From: Thermoproteota archaeon
GTDB taxonomy: Archaea > Korarchaeota > JAOZGF01 > JAOZFZ01
Length of the DNA: 64,000 nucleotides
Reading direction: 5' to 3'
Assembly (NCBI GenBank): GCA_027492035.1
Contig: JAOZFT010000004.1
Location: forward strand, 124,001-188,000
The notes beneath the pieces were generated by a model. It saw nothing but the letters and a program-made list of their open reading frames with translations, did not search any database and was not told the origin of the DNA. Positions 35,017-42,985 of this stretch are shown piece after piece. Position numbers and translations under genes: made by a program. Position 1 is the first letter of the stretch, and every line of letters starts with the position of its first letter.

Positions 35017-36038
35017 AAACGAAAACCTTAATTATTTGTATAGATAGAGATAATGACGTAGGCAAAAAAACAGGTAAGTCAGGGCCAATAATTGGAAGAG
35101 ATGCAAATATAAAGGTAGCTACAGATCTTTTGTTGCAGGATCCAGCTGAATCTGATGCTAATGCCATATTTGCTGCAGTGAAAGTGTATGACAACTTAAA
35201 AAAGGAAGGTGAAGATGTAGAAGTAGCTACAATTACCGGACATGAAAAGAAGGGGTTGGTAGCCGATAAAATTATTAATGAACAATTAAATAAAGTTTTA
35301 TTGGGTTACAATGCAGAAAGAGCTATTGTAGTGACAGATGGAGCTGATGATGAGTTTATTTTACCAATCGTTCAATCCAAGATACCTATATACTCTATGC
35401 AGAGAGTAATTGTTCAACAAAGTCAAGAAATAGAAACTACAGTTATTATATTAATGAATTATATAAAAAGATATGCTAGGATTGTTTTAGGCATTCCAGG
35501 GATTTTTTTCATTGCTGCAGCTATTCTTTATCTCTTGAATCAATTGCAATATCTCTCATCAATGTTCCTGCTTTTAGTTGGTAGTACATTAGCTATTAAA
35601 GGTTTTAAGCTAGATACTGCAGTAAAGAAAATGTTAACCGGAAGAATCGAGTTCTTCACAATGGTTTCAGGGTTAATAATAATTTTTTCAGTTCTTTTCG
35701 CGATTTACCAATCTATATTTACAAAAACAAACCTGTCACTTTCCACCCTCTTAATTGAAACCTCATCCACTTATTTATGGTTAATTATTTTAGGTTTTGT
35801 TGTTTGGTTCTCCGGTGGAGTTGTAGAGGCTTTAATAAAGGGGTCGAAAGTTGTCTGGGATAGAGTAACTCTTATAGTTACAACTGTAACATTGTACCCG
35901 GTATTATTGAATTCCCTACCTATACTCTTATTTGGTTACTCGCCAGAGAGACTTTTAAATTTACTAATTTATGTCATGCTCGGGATGGTGGTAGTATCAA
36001 TTACTTTCCTCATTGCTTGGAAGAAAAAGAGAGTTTAA
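35013..36038 (+). CDS. DUF373 membrane protein
   Basis: A 341-residue archaeal DUF373 protein. The N-terminal soluble half has LIICIDRDNDVGKK (about 6-19), GRDANIKVATDLLLQDP and VVTDGADDEFILP, resembling a Rossmann-like nucleotide or metal site. The C-terminal half (about 155-335) has some six transmembrane helices. The ATG overlaps the coiled-coil stop (ATGA), so the genes are cotranslated. The family is confined to archaea and lacks an assigned activity. Confidence 0.85.
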   Translation: MKTKTLIICIDRDNDVGKKTGKSGPIIGRDANIKVATDLLLQDPAESDANAIFAAVKVYDNLKKEGEDVEVATITGHEKKGLVADKIINEQLNKVLLGYNAERAIVVTDGADDEFILPIVQSKIPIYSMQRVIVQQSQEIETTVIILMNYIKRYARIVLGIPGIFFIAAAILYLLNQLQYLSSMFLLLVGSTLAIKGFKLDTAVKKMLTGRIEFFTMVSGLIIIFSVLFAIYQSIFTKTNLSLSTLLIETSSTYLWLIILGFVVWFSGGVVEALIKGSKVVWDRVTLIVTTVTLYPVLLNSLPILLFGYSPERLLNLLIYVMLGMVVVSITFLIAWKKKRV

Positions 36039-36047
36039 TGTTTCCAT

Positions 36048-36323
36048 TCAGCCGTTGTCCCTCTCCATTTCTTGCAAAAATTTAACGAAAAGAGAAACCT
36101 CGCCTCTTTTAAGATTTAAACAGTACTTACGGGGACGGTAAGGGAAAGTTTTGAGCCATTTCACCTCCTCAAGGTCTTTCAAGTACTTTCCTAAAGTTTT
36201 TGAGTCAATACCTAAACTTTTTCTAATTTGGTACTTGGTGTAAAGTAGTGAAGGATTTTTAGCGAGGAAACGAATAAGTTGAACTTTTCGGTAACTTCCT
36301 AACACTTTCTTAATTTTATCCAT
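36048..36323 (-). CDS. Winged-helix DNA-binding protein
   Basis: A 91-residue winged helix (ArsR/MarR-like). LIRFLAKNPSLLYTKYQIRKSL contains the helix-turn-helix, followed by the wing near KTFPYRPRKYCLNL. It converges with DUF373 and diverges from orc1/cdc6 across a 168-base region with G/C-rich tracts. It may regulate itself or the Orc1 gene, but no operator is shown. Confidence 0.7.
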   Translation of the reverse strand: MDKIKKVLGSYRKVQLIRFLAKNPSLLYTKYQIRKSLGIDSKTLGKYLKDLEEVKWLKTFPYRPRKYCLNLKRGEVSLFVKFLQEMERDNG

Positions 36324-36491
36324 GAATATGAACCTGAAGTTTTGTAGTATTTATTTCTTTTGAACGATTAGAGTTAGAGAAATAACCAGCAAAGAACTTA
36401 GAACAATTATTTACCCCCCCTCCCCCAAAAAAACAACCCCACAATATAAAAAGTTGATAAAATGAAGAAATTTCAAGGAGGGGGTTGAGAC
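36324..36491. promoter_or_regulatory. orc1/cdc6 promoter region and candidate replication origin
   Basis: A 168-base divergent gap. It holds an unusual C-tract (C7-T-C5 at 36414-36426), a TATA-like ATATAAAAAG (about 36443-36452), and near the Orc1 start a G-tract GGAGGGGGTT (36477-36486) in the opposite orientation. Origin recognition boxes in archaea carry a G-string and lie beside orc1/cdc6 genes, so this is a candidate origin. I do not see a full ORB dyad. The right G-tract also serves as an SD (AAGGAGG). Confidence 0.35.
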
Positions 36492-37679
36492 ATGGGAAGC
36501 AATTTTTTAACTTTAAAGGGGTGGCATTCACCCATTTTCAGGGATGAAACAAAACTTTACTTAGAGTATGTCCCTAAAGATCTTCCTCACCGAGAGGATA
36601 CAATGAAAAAACTAACCTATTTATTTTGGCCAATTATTTCCTCTACTGGAAATTTTTCAGCTAGTGCCTGGATACATGGGGCTGTAGGAACAGGTAAAAC
36701 CGCTGTTTCTAAGAAGTTTGGATTTCTCTTTGAGAAAATCAGTAAACAGAAATCATTTCTTTTAAAGTATATTCACATAAATTGTAAACAGAAAAGAACA
36801 GGCTCTAATGTGATTTTATCCATCTTGGATAATTTAAACGTGACAGTGCCTTCTAGAGGACTTTCTTTTCAAGAATTAGCCTCAATACTTAAAAAAATTC
36901 TGTTCAAGAAGAAAAGATATATCCTTTTAGTTTTGGATGAGGCAGGTTATCTTTTGAAAAAGGAAGGATCCGACATTATTTACAGCCTTGCACGGCTAAC
37001 AGAGGAAGAATTTAATCAGAGGCCTTTATTCTCATTTATTTTTACCTCTAAACAAGGTAGAGATGCCTTTCTTCTAGATCAAAGTACAAGAAGTTCACTT
37101 GCACCAACTAAAATTCATTTACCAAAATACAATAAGAATGAGTTAAAAGATATACTAACTCTAAGAACTGAGGAAGCTTTAAGAAAGGGAGTGATAAAGG
37201 AGGAAGTAATAGATTTAATAGCAGAAATTGCTTCTTCAAAAGGAGATGCTCGATATGCCATAGAGCTCTTGTGGAAAGCTGGTAAAGAAGCTGAAATGGA
37301 GGATTCAAAAGAAATACTTCCCTCTCATGTCCACAAAGTTAATTTATCTATTATGGAACCTAGACAATATGAGGAGATAAATAACTTGCCGAGACATGAA
37401 AAGATGGTTTTGTTAGCGATCATAAAAGAAAATCTGAGTGGAGAGAGGAAATATGCAAGGATTAAAAGGATAGTGGAGAGGTACAGGGGCATTTGTAGAA
37501 AATATGGTGAAGAACCTAGGTCCTATACTAGGGTTTGGCAATTCATAAAGGATTTACAGCACGCAGGGTTAATAGAAGTTAATAGGTTAAGTGAAGGTGA
37601 AAGAGGAACCTTAAAGATAAGGGTTACCCATGAAGAACTAAACAGTTTGGAGGGAGTAATAAAGGGGCAACTTTGCTAA
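36492..37679 (+). CDS. cdc6: Orc1/Cdc6 replication initiator
   Basis: A 395-residue archaeal Orc1/Cdc6. It has the PHRED entry motif (about 30-34), Walker A HGAVGTGKTAV (about 65-75), Walker B VLDEAGYLL, and the RYAIELLWKAG lid helix (about 256-266). A C-terminal winged helix (HEKMVLLAIIKENL and RVWQFIKDLQHAGLI) would contact the origin. The ATG follows AAGGAGGGGG. It is followed by a wHTH gene whose ORF overlaps its end, and by the RFC/GINS/MCM genes within 5 kb, a dense replication island. Confidence 0.92.
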   Translation: MGSNFLTLKGWHSPIFRDETKLYLEYVPKDLPHREDTMKKLTYLFWPIISSTGNFSASAWIHGAVGTGKTAVSKKFGFLFEKISKQKSFLLKYIHINCKQKRTGSNVILSILDNLNVTVPSRGLSFQELASILKKILFKKKRYILLVLDEAGYLLKKEGSDIIYSLARLTEEEFNQRPLFSFIFTSKQGRDAFLLDQSTRSSLAPTKIHLPKYNKNELKDILTLRTEEALRKGVIKEEVIDLIAEIASSKGDARYAIELLWKAGKEAEMEDSKEILPSHVHKVNLSIMEPRQYEEINNLPRHEKMVLLAIIKENLSGERKYARIKRIVERYRGICRKYGEEPRSYTRVWQFIKDLQHAGLIEVNRLSEGERGTLKIRVTHEELNSLEGVIKGQLC

Positions 37680-37702
37680 AATCTACGGAGAGGTGTTTTC
37701 TA

Positions 37703-37990
37703 GTGCCTACTCTCCCACAAAAAATTAGTTTAGAGGAGGTATTCTCAACAAAGGCCCGAGTACGAATTATTAAATTGCTTATTTCAGAGGGAGAGATGAA
37801 CATTACCCAGTTAACTAGAAAAACATGTTTAAATCACAAAATAGTTTCTTCAAACATTAAAGTTCTGTCAGAGAAAGGAATAATCTCTACAGAAAAAATA
37901 GGAAGAATTAGAACTTGCAAAATAAATAAATCAAACCCAAGAGCTAAATTATTAGCTAAATTTATTTCAGAATGGCAAAAAAGGCTATGA
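37703..37990 (+). CDS. Winged-helix regulator downstream of orc1/cdc6
   Basis: An ArsR/IclR-like winged helix of about 95 residues: KARVRIIKLLISEGEMNITQLTR, then a recognition helix NHKIVSSNIKVLSEKGI and wing. The frame opens at TTG 37673 inside orc1, but GGAGAGGTG lies seven bases before GTG 37703, which I prefer. It probably shares the orc1 transcript and might autoregulate it. Its end overlaps convergent rfcL by six bases. Confidence 0.75.
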   Translation: MPTLPQKISLEEVFSTKARVRIIKLLISEGEMNITQLTRKTCLNHKIVSSNIKVLSEKGIISTEKIGRIRTCKINKSNPRAKLLAKFISEWQKRL

Positions 37991-39181
37991 AAGATGTATT
38001 AACTTTTTAACTTCATCTCTACCTAGTGAAAGGTAATTTATGACTTCTTTCCTATATTTACTCTGTTTCTGAACAAGCAATTTAATGAAAGGCAAATACT
38101 CAGAAATTACTTTTTTGCTTGAAACATGACATTTGCTTGAAATCTTAGCCACTAATTCTTTTTCTTCACCCCTATCTTTCCTAGAAGAACTGATCTTCTT
38201 CAAGTAGGTGGGGAATTTAAAGGGGATGAATTTTTTCCTTTTTCCTACTGAAACAAAAGCCACCGTACCAAACATTAAATCAAAAAAATACTTTAGAAGA
38301 GACCAGTTTCCTTCCTTCTTTATTCTTCCAAGAAAAATGTCGGCTTTTGAGAGTTTCTCATAAGCCATGACTAAACCACGAGGTTCATTATAGATGAGAG
38401 GGAGGTTTTCAGCAACCCATTGAAAGAGAAGAGGGTAGTCTATTTCCAATTCTTCAAACACCCTTAGACCTTCTTCGAAACTTTTAGCCCTTAATAATTT
38501 ATTAATTGCGGCAAAAACATCTATTTTAATGTCACGTGCATGAATTTGCGTTTTATAGAGGAGAATACTTTGTAAATCGTTTAAAGCAGCCCTTACATCA
38601 CCTTTTGCATTCTCCGCTATTGCATTAAGAATTTTATTATCTACATGACCCCCTTCTAACTGAACTACCCTTTTTAAGTAATGGAGGATAGTGGGTTTAG
38701 GTATTCTTCGAAATTTAATGGTTTCACTTTTCAAACGGATATCCCTAAGTCCCAAAGCGTAAGCGTTATTTGCAATCAACACTATTGGATATTTAGATTT
38801 CTCAATGACATGGATAAGGAAGGAAATGAATCTTGGAAAAAGGCTTCTTAACCCTTCTACTTCATCAATTAATATTATTTTTCCCTGGGAACCAAATAAA
38901 CTAGTTGACGTCAAAGTGGAGCTCAGTGCTCTACAAAGCTCCTCAAAAGAGGAAATGGATACGGGGTCGATTTTTACTAGCTCAAAACCTAGTTCTTTGG
39001 CCTCTAACTCAACTAGAAGCGTTTTACCTGAACCTGAAGGCCCGAAAAGCAATGCAGGCTTACTAGTTTCTCCTTTAATAAATTTTTTAAGCCAAGTATT
39101 GAATTTTTCAGTAGCTTCTTTTTGATCCAAGTACTCAGATAAACTTTTGGGTTTGTATTTTTCAATGAAAAGAGTGGACAT
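37985..39181 (-). CDS. rfcL: Replication factor C large subunit
   Basis: A 398-residue clamp-loader large subunit. N-terminal FIEKYKPKSLSEYLDQ, Walker A FGPSGSGKTLL (about 44-54), Walker B LIDEVEGL (about 99-106), and a lid plus collar helices. No C-terminal PCNA-binding QxxLxxFF is obvious. It forms the archaeal RFC with the small subunit encoded seven bases upstream in the same operon. The usual lysine-rich tail is short. Confidence 0.93.
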   Translation of the reverse strand: MSTLFIEKYKPKSLSEYLDQKEATEKFNTWLKKFIKGETSKPALLFGPSGSGKTLLVELEAKELGFELVKIDPVSISSFEELCRALSSTLTSTSLFGSQGKIILIDEVEGLRSLFPRFISFLIHVIEKSKYPIVLIANNAYALGLRDIRLKSETIKFRRIPKPTILHYLKRVVQLEGGHVDNKILNAIAENAKGDVRAALNDLQSILLYKTQIHARDIKIDVFAAINKLLRAKSFEEGLRVFEELEIDYPLLFQWVAENLPLIYNEPRGLVMAYEKLSKADIFLGRIKKEGNWSLLKYFFDLMFGTVAFVSVGKRKKFIPFKFPTYLKKISSSRKDRGEEKELVAKISSKCHVSSKKVISEYLPFIKLLVQKQSKYRKEVINYLSLGRDEVKKLIHLS

Positions 39182-39187
39182 TCCTGA

Positions 39188-40150
39188 TCACACAGCACCG
39201 AAAAGGGAAAATTTAGCTAGAAGAGCACTTAGCTGGACATCTGGATGTGCTCCTTCACTTAACCTAAAGTCAACTTCACCTACGTAGTCTAGTAAGGCCG
39301 TCTTTCTTTCTTCTTCTATATCCATGTTAAGAATTTCTCTATGAACTTGTTGCAAAATGTCAGAAGCAGAAACTCCATACCTTGTCATCAAATTGTAAAG
39401 GGTATCACGTGCCTCCTTGAATTTACCTTCTAAAGAGAGAGTCAACATTTTCCTTATTTCAGCAGGGTGAGCCCTGCCAGCTACCTTAAAGACTATTTCT
39501 TCAGTAATCTCTTCATTAAGAGCTGCAGAGGTTTGTAATAAATTTATTGCCCTCCTTAGGTCGCCTTCAGTGATGTAAACTATTGCATCAAGCCCCTTTC
39601 CAGAAATCGAAACCTTCTCCTTCTCAGCAATATAGAGGAGTCTTTCTTTAATCTTCTCTTCACTGATTCTTTGAAACCTGAAAATAGCACATCGTGACTG
39701 TATAGGTTCAATTATTTTAGAAGAGTAATTACAAATTAATATGAATCTGCAATTGTGTGAAAAAATCTCCATTGTTCGCCTTAATGCCTGTTGAGCATCG
39801 CTGGTTAAATTATCAGCTTCATCTAGACAAATTATTTTATAGGGGAACTCTCCTATTGGAGATGTTCTTGCAAAATCCTTAACTCTGGTTCTAATTGTCT
39901 CTATACCCCTTTCATCTGATGCATTCAACTCAATAAAGTTGGATCTAAAACTCCCTGGACCGAACAATTCTTTAGCTAAACAAATCGCAGCAGTAGTTTT
40001 TCCGGTTCCTGGAGGACCTGCAAATAACATATGAGGAATTGATTTAGTAGCTACGAACCTTTTTAACCTTTCAACTGTCTCCTCTTGGTCAGTAATTTCT
40101 TTTAAAGTCTGAGGCCTATATTTCTCGGTCCAGATGCCATTAGCGCTCAT
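39188..40150 (-). CDS. rfcS: Replication factor C small subunit
   Basis: A 320-residue clamp-loader small subunit. WTEKYRPQTLKEITDQEE starts the protein; Walker A GPPGTGKTTAA, Walker B LDEADNL, the SRC motif (SRCAIFRF) that supplies the arginine finger, and the RRAINLL sensor 2 follow. The ORF continues to 40177, but ATG 40150 has AGAGGTTG seven bases upstream and matches family N-termini. No intein, though RFC small subunits often carry them. It diverges from the GINS/MCM genes across a palindrome. Confidence 0.95.
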   Translation of the reverse strand: MSANGIWTEKYRPQTLKEITDQEETVERLKRFVATKSIPHMLFAGPPGTGKTTAAICLAKELFGPGSFRSNFIELNASDERGIETIRTRVKDFARTSPIGEFPYKIICLDEADNLTSDAQQALRRTMEIFSHNCRFILICNYSSKIIEPIQSRCAIFRFQRISEEKIKERLLYIAEKEKVSISGKGLDAIVYITEGDLRRAINLLQTSAALNEEITEEIVFKVAGRAHPAEIRKMLTLSLEGKFKEARDTLYNLMTRYGVSASDILQQVHREILNMDIEEERKTALLDYVGEVDFRLSEGAHPDVQLSALLAKFSLFGAV

Positions 40151-40261
40151 CAAAACAACCTCTAAACCCTGAACCAAAAATTTAAAATACCTTTCAAAAA
40201 CAATGAACTACTATATTTATTTAATGCCCCTTATAAAAAATAAATGCTCAGCTATAACAAA

Positions 40262-40293
40262 AAAGTTTTCTTCTTAAGAGAAGAAAACTTTTC
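40262..40293. repeat. Perfect 14-4-14 palindrome in the rfcS-GINS promoter region
   Basis: AAAAGTTTTCTTCT, a TAAG spacer, and its exact reverse complement. It lies between the divergent rfcS and GINS/MCM genes, about 25-30 bases after a TATA-like TTATAAAAAATA (about 40232), so it covers the expected GINS transcription start. A repressor operator, an RNA hairpin, or a regulatory/origin-related element are all possible. Confidence 0.7.
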
Positions 40294-40335
40294 ACGGCAG
40301 AAAACAGAGAAAACAGAAGAAAAAGCAAGAGGGAT

Positions 40336-40875
40336 ATGGAAGGAGAAGAGTGGGAGTTGGAAACAAAAACTAAGAAAAGAATAAAGAATCAATATAATCT
40401 CTTAAATGATGCCCGAGTAAAATCAAAAAGGGGCTTCTACCTACTGAATGAGGAAGGAAACAAGGAAGAAATTAAAAAAGATGAAATTATTAATGTACCG
40501 GTTTGGCAAGCTGAATTCTTGATAAGGGAAAACCTTGCAGAACCCATATATGAGAAAATAAATAATGAAACCTTAATGAGGATTCTTTCACTTGAGCAAC
40601 TGAATACGTTTTCGTTGTATGAATTACCAAAAGATTTTTACCTTAACTGCCTACATACATTGGAACAATTAAAAAAGAGTAAGGATAAAGCAGCAAATGA
40701 CTTCCTGAACCGACTAGAAAACTTAATAACGCTTAGGTTACAGAAGATACTTAAGATGGCGGCTAAGAACTTAGAAAAAAGAAAAGAAAGGGAAAAGATG
40801 ACAGCTGAGGAAGAACTGCTGTATGATTGGGTAAGGAAATTAGTAAATGATTGGGTTAAATCATTAATAGTTTAA
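40336..40875 (+). CDS. GINS complex subunit (Gins23-like)
   Basis: A 179-residue archaeal GINS protein that bridges MCM and GAN/RecJ in the CMG-like replisome. An N-terminal B-like region (about 35-77, with VPVWQAEFLIRENLAEP) precedes the helical A domain (LPKDFYLNCLHTLEQL onward), the B-A order of Gins23. Located 18 bases before mcm in one operon, the usual archaeal arrangement. No strong SD before ATG 40336 (GAGGGAT). Confidence 0.75.
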   Translation: MEGEEWELETKTKKRIKNQYNLLNDARVKSKRGFYLLNEEGNKEEIKKDEIINVPVWQAEFLIRENLAEPIYEKINNETLMRILSLEQLNTFSLYELPKDFYLNCLHTLEQLKKSKDKAANDFLNRLENLITLRLQKILKMAAKNLEKRKEREKMTAEEELLYDWVRKLVNDWVKSLIV

Positions 40876-40892
40876 GTAACTTAGGGAGAGGT

Positions 40893-42974
40893 ATGGAATT
40901 GCAACAGCTAAAAATATCACAAGAAACTTTAATCAAGACATTCCAAGATTTTCTGCTTAGCTTTCAAAGTGGAGGCAGAAAAGGATATTATGAACAACTT
41001 AAAGGTTTACCTGAAACAGGAGGAATTTCGATAAACGTTAATTACAGCGATGTTTTAATGTACAACCCAGAAATAGCGAATACTTTATTAGAGAAACCAG
41101 AAAAAATAATTAAGTCAGCATCTGAAGCACTTAAAAGAACAATCTCCCAAATAGACCCTGAATATGCTAGATATAAGAAAAGATTTTACGTGAGGTTTCA
41201 TAATTTACCCTATAAATCAGCTATAAGAGATCTACGTGCAAGTCAGATAGGGAAACTAGTGGAAATAGAGGGAGTGGTAACGCAGGCCTCAGCAATTCAA
41301 GCCCAGATGATAACAGCAACATATGAATGTAGGAGTTGCTCCTCTATTTTTGAGGTTCCAATAGATGAAGATAACCCAAGTTTCCAAAAAAGTGTTTTAA
41401 TTTGCCCAAATTGTGGAAGAAAAGGCCTACACAAGCTACAGCTGGAAAACTGTACTTTCATGGACTGGCAAAGTATAAGGCTGCAGGAGGACCATGAAAA
41501 CCTTCCTCCAGGTAGGTTACCTCGATCAATATTATGTATTCTAAAGGAAGATTTAGCTGATAAAGTTAGGCCGGGGGACCATGTGCAACTTGTAGGTATA
41601 CTAAAACCTATAAGGTTAATCCGCAAAGGGGAAGTAAGTAAGCTAAATTATTCCATTTATTTAGAGGGAAACTATGTAAAAGCATTAGGTGAAGAAGTAG
41701 AGACTGAGGAATTAAGTGAAGAAGACATTGAAAAGATAAAATCTTTAGCAAAAGACCCAAATATAGCAGAAAGAATAGTAAACTCCATTTCTCCTTCGAT
41801 ATATGGCTTAAGCGAAGTTAAAAAAGCAATAACTTTACTGCTTTTTGGTGGAAACCCAAAACATTTAGAAGGAGGAGGAAAAATAAGAGGGGATCTAAAC
41901 ATATTGTTAGTAGGTGATCCTGGAACTGGCAAAAGCCAAATATTAAAAAATGTAGCGAGAGTAGCACCAAGAGGATTATACACTACGGGTAAAGGATCTA
42001 CAGCTGCAGGGTTAACGGCAGCTGTAGTTAAGGATTCATTGACAGGGAATTGGAGTCTGGAAGCAGGGGCTTTAGTTTTAGCTGATAAAGGAGTTGCATG
42101 TATAGATGAGTTTGATAAAATGAGCAACAATGACAGAGTTGCAATTCATGAGGCTATGGAACAACAAACTATTTCGATAGCAAAGGCAGGCATAGTTGCG
42201 ACTTTAAACGCTAGAACATCAATATTAGCGGCAGCCAATCCTGCTTGGGGCAGGTATGATGAAGATAGAAGCCCAGCTGAGAACATAAATTTGCCAGTTA
42301 CGATACTGTCAAGATTTGATTTGATATTTCTAATTAAAGATGCGCCTGAGGCTCCAAAGGATAAAAATGTAGCCGAATTCATCCTTAAACTTCACGCTGG
42401 CAGAGGGGAAAATAATCAAGACTTGATAGAGCCTGTTCTCCTGAAAAAGTATATCCTTTACGCAAGAAAAAACATAAAGCCCCGTTTGACAAGGCAAGCT
42501 TTAGGAAGAATAAAACAGTTTTATTTAAAATTAAGGAAGGAAAGCGAAGAAAAACAAGTGATTGCGATAACGCCTAGGCAATTAGAGGCAGTAATTAGAA
42601 TGAGTGAAGCAAGGGCGAAAATGGAACTTAGAAAACAAGTAAAAGAAACAGATGCTGAATTCGCAATCAATTTAATGGAAGAGTTCCTTAACCAAATAGG
42701 CTACGAAAGGAAAGAGGGTGCATACGATATAGATAGAGTAATCACAGGAGTGTCCTTCTCAAAAAGAAAAAGAATATTAGCCCTTGAATCTTTAATAAAG
42801 GAACTTTATGAAGACAATGGAAAAAGGCCTGTTGAAATATCAACCGTTATAGATACTTTTAAAGAGAAACATGGAATACAGGAGACATTAATAAGGGAAG
42901 ATCTTGCCAGACTAAAGAAGGAGGGAAGAGTACTCTTTCCAAAAGAGGGATATGTGATACCTCTCGGATCCTAA
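40893..42974 (+). CDS. mcm: MCM replicative helicase
   Basis: A 693-residue archaeal MCM. N-terminal A/B/C domains include a zinc ribbon (CRSC, then CPNC, about 146-175). The AAA+ core has Walker A GDPGTGKSQ, Walker B CIDEFDKM, sensor 1 ILAAANPAWGRYD, and the LSRFDLIF arginine finger; a C-terminal winged helix follows. No intein, though MCM is a frequent intein host. The ATG is preceded by AGGGAGAGGT. Followed 12 bases later by the apparent hel308 start. Confidence 0.96.
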   Translation: MELQQLKISQETLIKTFQDFLLSFQSGGRKGYYEQLKGLPETGGISINVNYSDVLMYNPEIANTLLEKPEKIIKSASEALKRTISQIDPEYARYKKRFYVRFHNLPYKSAIRDLRASQIGKLVEIEGVVTQASAIQAQMITATYECRSCSSIFEVPIDEDNPSFQKSVLICPNCGRKGLHKLQLENCTFMDWQSIRLQEDHENLPPGRLPRSILCILKEDLADKVRPGDHVQLVGILKPIRLIRKGEVSKLNYSIYLEGNYVKALGEEVETEELSEEDIEKIKSLAKDPNIAERIVNSISPSIYGLSEVKKAITLLLFGGNPKHLEGGGKIRGDLNILLVGDPGTGKSQILKNVARVAPRGLYTTGKGSTAAGLTAAVVKDSLTGNWSLEAGALVLADKGVACIDEFDKMSNNDRVAIHEAMEQQTISIAKAGIVATLNARTSILAAANPAWGRYDEDRSPAENINLPVTILSRFDLIFLIKDAPEAPKDKNVAEFILKLHAGRGENNQDLIEPVLLKKYILYARKNIKPRLTRQALGRIKQFYLKLRKESEEKQVIAITPRQLEAVIRMSEARAKMELRKQVKETDAEFAINLMEEFLNQIGYERKEGAYDIDRVITGVSFSKRKRILALESLIKELYEDNGKRPVEISTVIDTFKEKHGIQETLIREDLARLKKEGRVLFPKEGYVIPLGS

Positions 42975-42985
42975 GGTGTGTAAAG

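Noticed and set aside
39188-40150. Intein in RFC small subunit
   Set aside because: Length 320 residues and contiguous motifs; none present.
40893-42974. Intein in MCM (a frequent host)
   Set aside because: Walker A, Walker B, sensor and arginine-finger motifs are contiguous, with no insertion.
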